From: Bordetella parapertussis
Lineage (GTDB): Bacteria; Pseudomonadota; Gammaproteobacteria; Burkholderiales; SG8-39
Length of the DNA: 7,025 nt
Direction: 5' to 3'
Assembly: GCA_945906975.1 (NCBI GenBank)
Contig: CAMDRY010000165.1
Span: 1 to 7,025, forward strand
Positions 6,494 through 7,025 of this stretch are shown piece after piece. Both the position numbers and the translations under genes were made by a program. The notes under the pieces were generated by a model. It searched no databases. It was not told where the DNA came from and saw only the letters and a list, made by a program, of their open reading frames with translations. Numbering within the stretch: the first letter of the stretch is position 1; each line of letters starts with the position of its first letter.

Positions 6494-7025
6494 ATGACAA
6501 CGACTGCGTTTCGCATCGACACCCTGGTGGTAATCGGCGTCGGCCTGATAGGTGGGTCGTTCGCACTGGCGCTGAAAAAGGCCGGCGTTGTCGGGCGGGT
6601 CGTCGGTGTGGGACGTTCTGCTGCCAATCTGGAGGCGGCCAAGGCCTTGGGTATTATCGACGTACGCGTCGATGACCCGGCCGCCGCTGTGGTCGGGGCA
6701 GACCTGGTGCTGGTGGCGGTTCCCGTGGCGCAGACCGAAGCGGTATTGCGCGCGATTGCCCCCAAGCTTGCGCCCGGCTGCGTCGTCAGCGACGGGGGCA
6801 GCACCAAGCAGGATGTTGTTGCGCTGGCCCGCGCCTGCCTGGGGACGAAGATCGGGCAGTTTGTCCCGGCCCACCCGATCGCGGGTGCCGAAAATAGCGG
6901 TGCCGCCGCGGCTCGCGCAGACTTGTACCAGGGACGCAAAGTGGTGATCACACCCCTGCCCGAAACGGCGGCGGCGGCGCTCGAGCGTGTACGCGCCGCC
7001 TGGCTTGCCTGCGGCGCGCAGTTGC
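6494..7025 (+). CDS. tyrA: Prephenate (or arogenate) dehydrogenase, N-terminal part
   Basis: TyrA oxidatively decarboxylates prephenate to 4-hydroxyphenylpyruvate, or arogenate to tyrosine. The first 177 codons are present; the gene is cut by the window edge. The Rossmann fold is clear: VVIGVGLIGGSFALALK (12-28) with glycines 15, 17 and 20, then VVGVGRS (36-42), LVLVAVPVAQTEAVL (71-85), SDGGSTKQDV (99-108) and FVPAHPIAGAENSG (123-136), in which H127 matches the catalytic histidine. No acidic residue follows the second strand (GVGRS), which bears on NAD versus NADP use. The ATG at 6494 lacks a Shine-Dalgarno sequence; an in-frame GTG at 6479 would add five residues. In related genomes aroA usually follows, either fused or separate, and cannot be seen here. 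Confidence 0.94.
   Translation, partial: MTTTAFRIDTLVVIGVGLIGGSFALALKKAGVVGRVVGVGRSAANLEAAKALGIIDVRVDDPAAAVVGADLVLVAVPVAQTEAVLRAIAPKLAPGCVVSDGGSTKQDVVALARACLGTKIGQFVPAHPIAGAENSGAAAARADLYQGRKVVITPLPETAAAALERVRAAWLACGAQL

Larger units (their letters stand above)
6348..6497 (+). other. Candidate 49-codon ORF bridging hisC and tyrA
   Basis: A GTG at 6348, five bases after the hisC stop, opens a 49-codon frame that ends with TGA at 6495-6497, overlapping the tyrA ATG at 6494 (ATGA). The peptide starts VDVTRVNRSF and ends in a hydrophobic stretch FFALALAFSCAVAA. It would run through both hairpins of this gap. GTGs at 6354, 6363 and 6384 are alternative starts. A weak G-rich stretch (6344-6348) is the only SD-like sequence and touches the first GTG. 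There are five Phe codons, one Trp and no Tyr, so a tyrosine-sensing leader peptide is not supported. No family is recognised and it may be chance. Confidence 0.2.

Noticed and set aside
1..7025. CRISPR array, tRNA or rRNA gene, insertion sequence, phage or defence genes
   Set aside because: No spaced direct repeats, cloverleaf, transposase motif or terminal inverted repeats were seen; over 90% of the window is accounted for by five housekeeping genes.

Overview
This window is a piece of a bacterial chromosome carrying a housekeeping gene cluster, all on the + strand: gyrA, serC, pheA, hisC and the first 177 codons of tyrA, which runs off the right edge. The order gyrA-serC-pheA-hisC-tyrA is the known arrangement of Betaproteobacteria and, in part, of pseudomonads. 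The G+C-rich codon use, the SerC segment with [13 protein letters not shown], the non-fused 366-residue P-protein and the 851-residue GyrA without the pseudomonad insertion all point to a betaproteobacterium. I cannot name the order; the GyrA N-terminal half would fit Rhodocyclales or Nitrosomonadales.

Layout. Positions 1-54 are a 9-bp tandem repeat that continues off the left edge. Positions 55-305 hold no convincing gene: there is a short palindrome, an 11-bp-armed inverted repeat and a plausible sigma-70 promoter for gyrA. gyrA (306-2861) overlaps serC (2858-3952) by 4 bases. A 75-bp gap leads to pheA (4028-5128), a 110-bp gap with a 13-bp tandem repeat leads to hisC (5239-6342), and a 151-bp gap with hairpins and a terminator-like T-run leads to tyrA (from 6494).

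How the genes work together. GyrA is the cleavage-reunion subunit of DNA gyrase. The other four encode biosynthetic enzymes. SerC makes phosphoserine and also serves pyridoxal phosphate synthesis, and HisC and SerC both need that cofactor. PheA converts chorismate to prephenate and then phenylpyruvate. TyrA converts prephenate to 4-hydroxyphenylpyruvate (or arogenate to tyrosine). The HisC-type aminotransferase placed between them probably transaminates the aromatic keto acids as well as, or instead of, histidinol phosphate.

I see no phage, insertion sequence, CRISPR array, defence system or RNA gene. The parts worth a second look are all in the gaps: the left-edge repeat, the inverted repeat upstream of gyrA, and the hisC-tyrA gap, where mutually exclusive hairpins precede a T-run and where an open frame ends exactly on the tyrA start. 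These are suggestive, not proven, and some could be chance in G+C-rich DNA.
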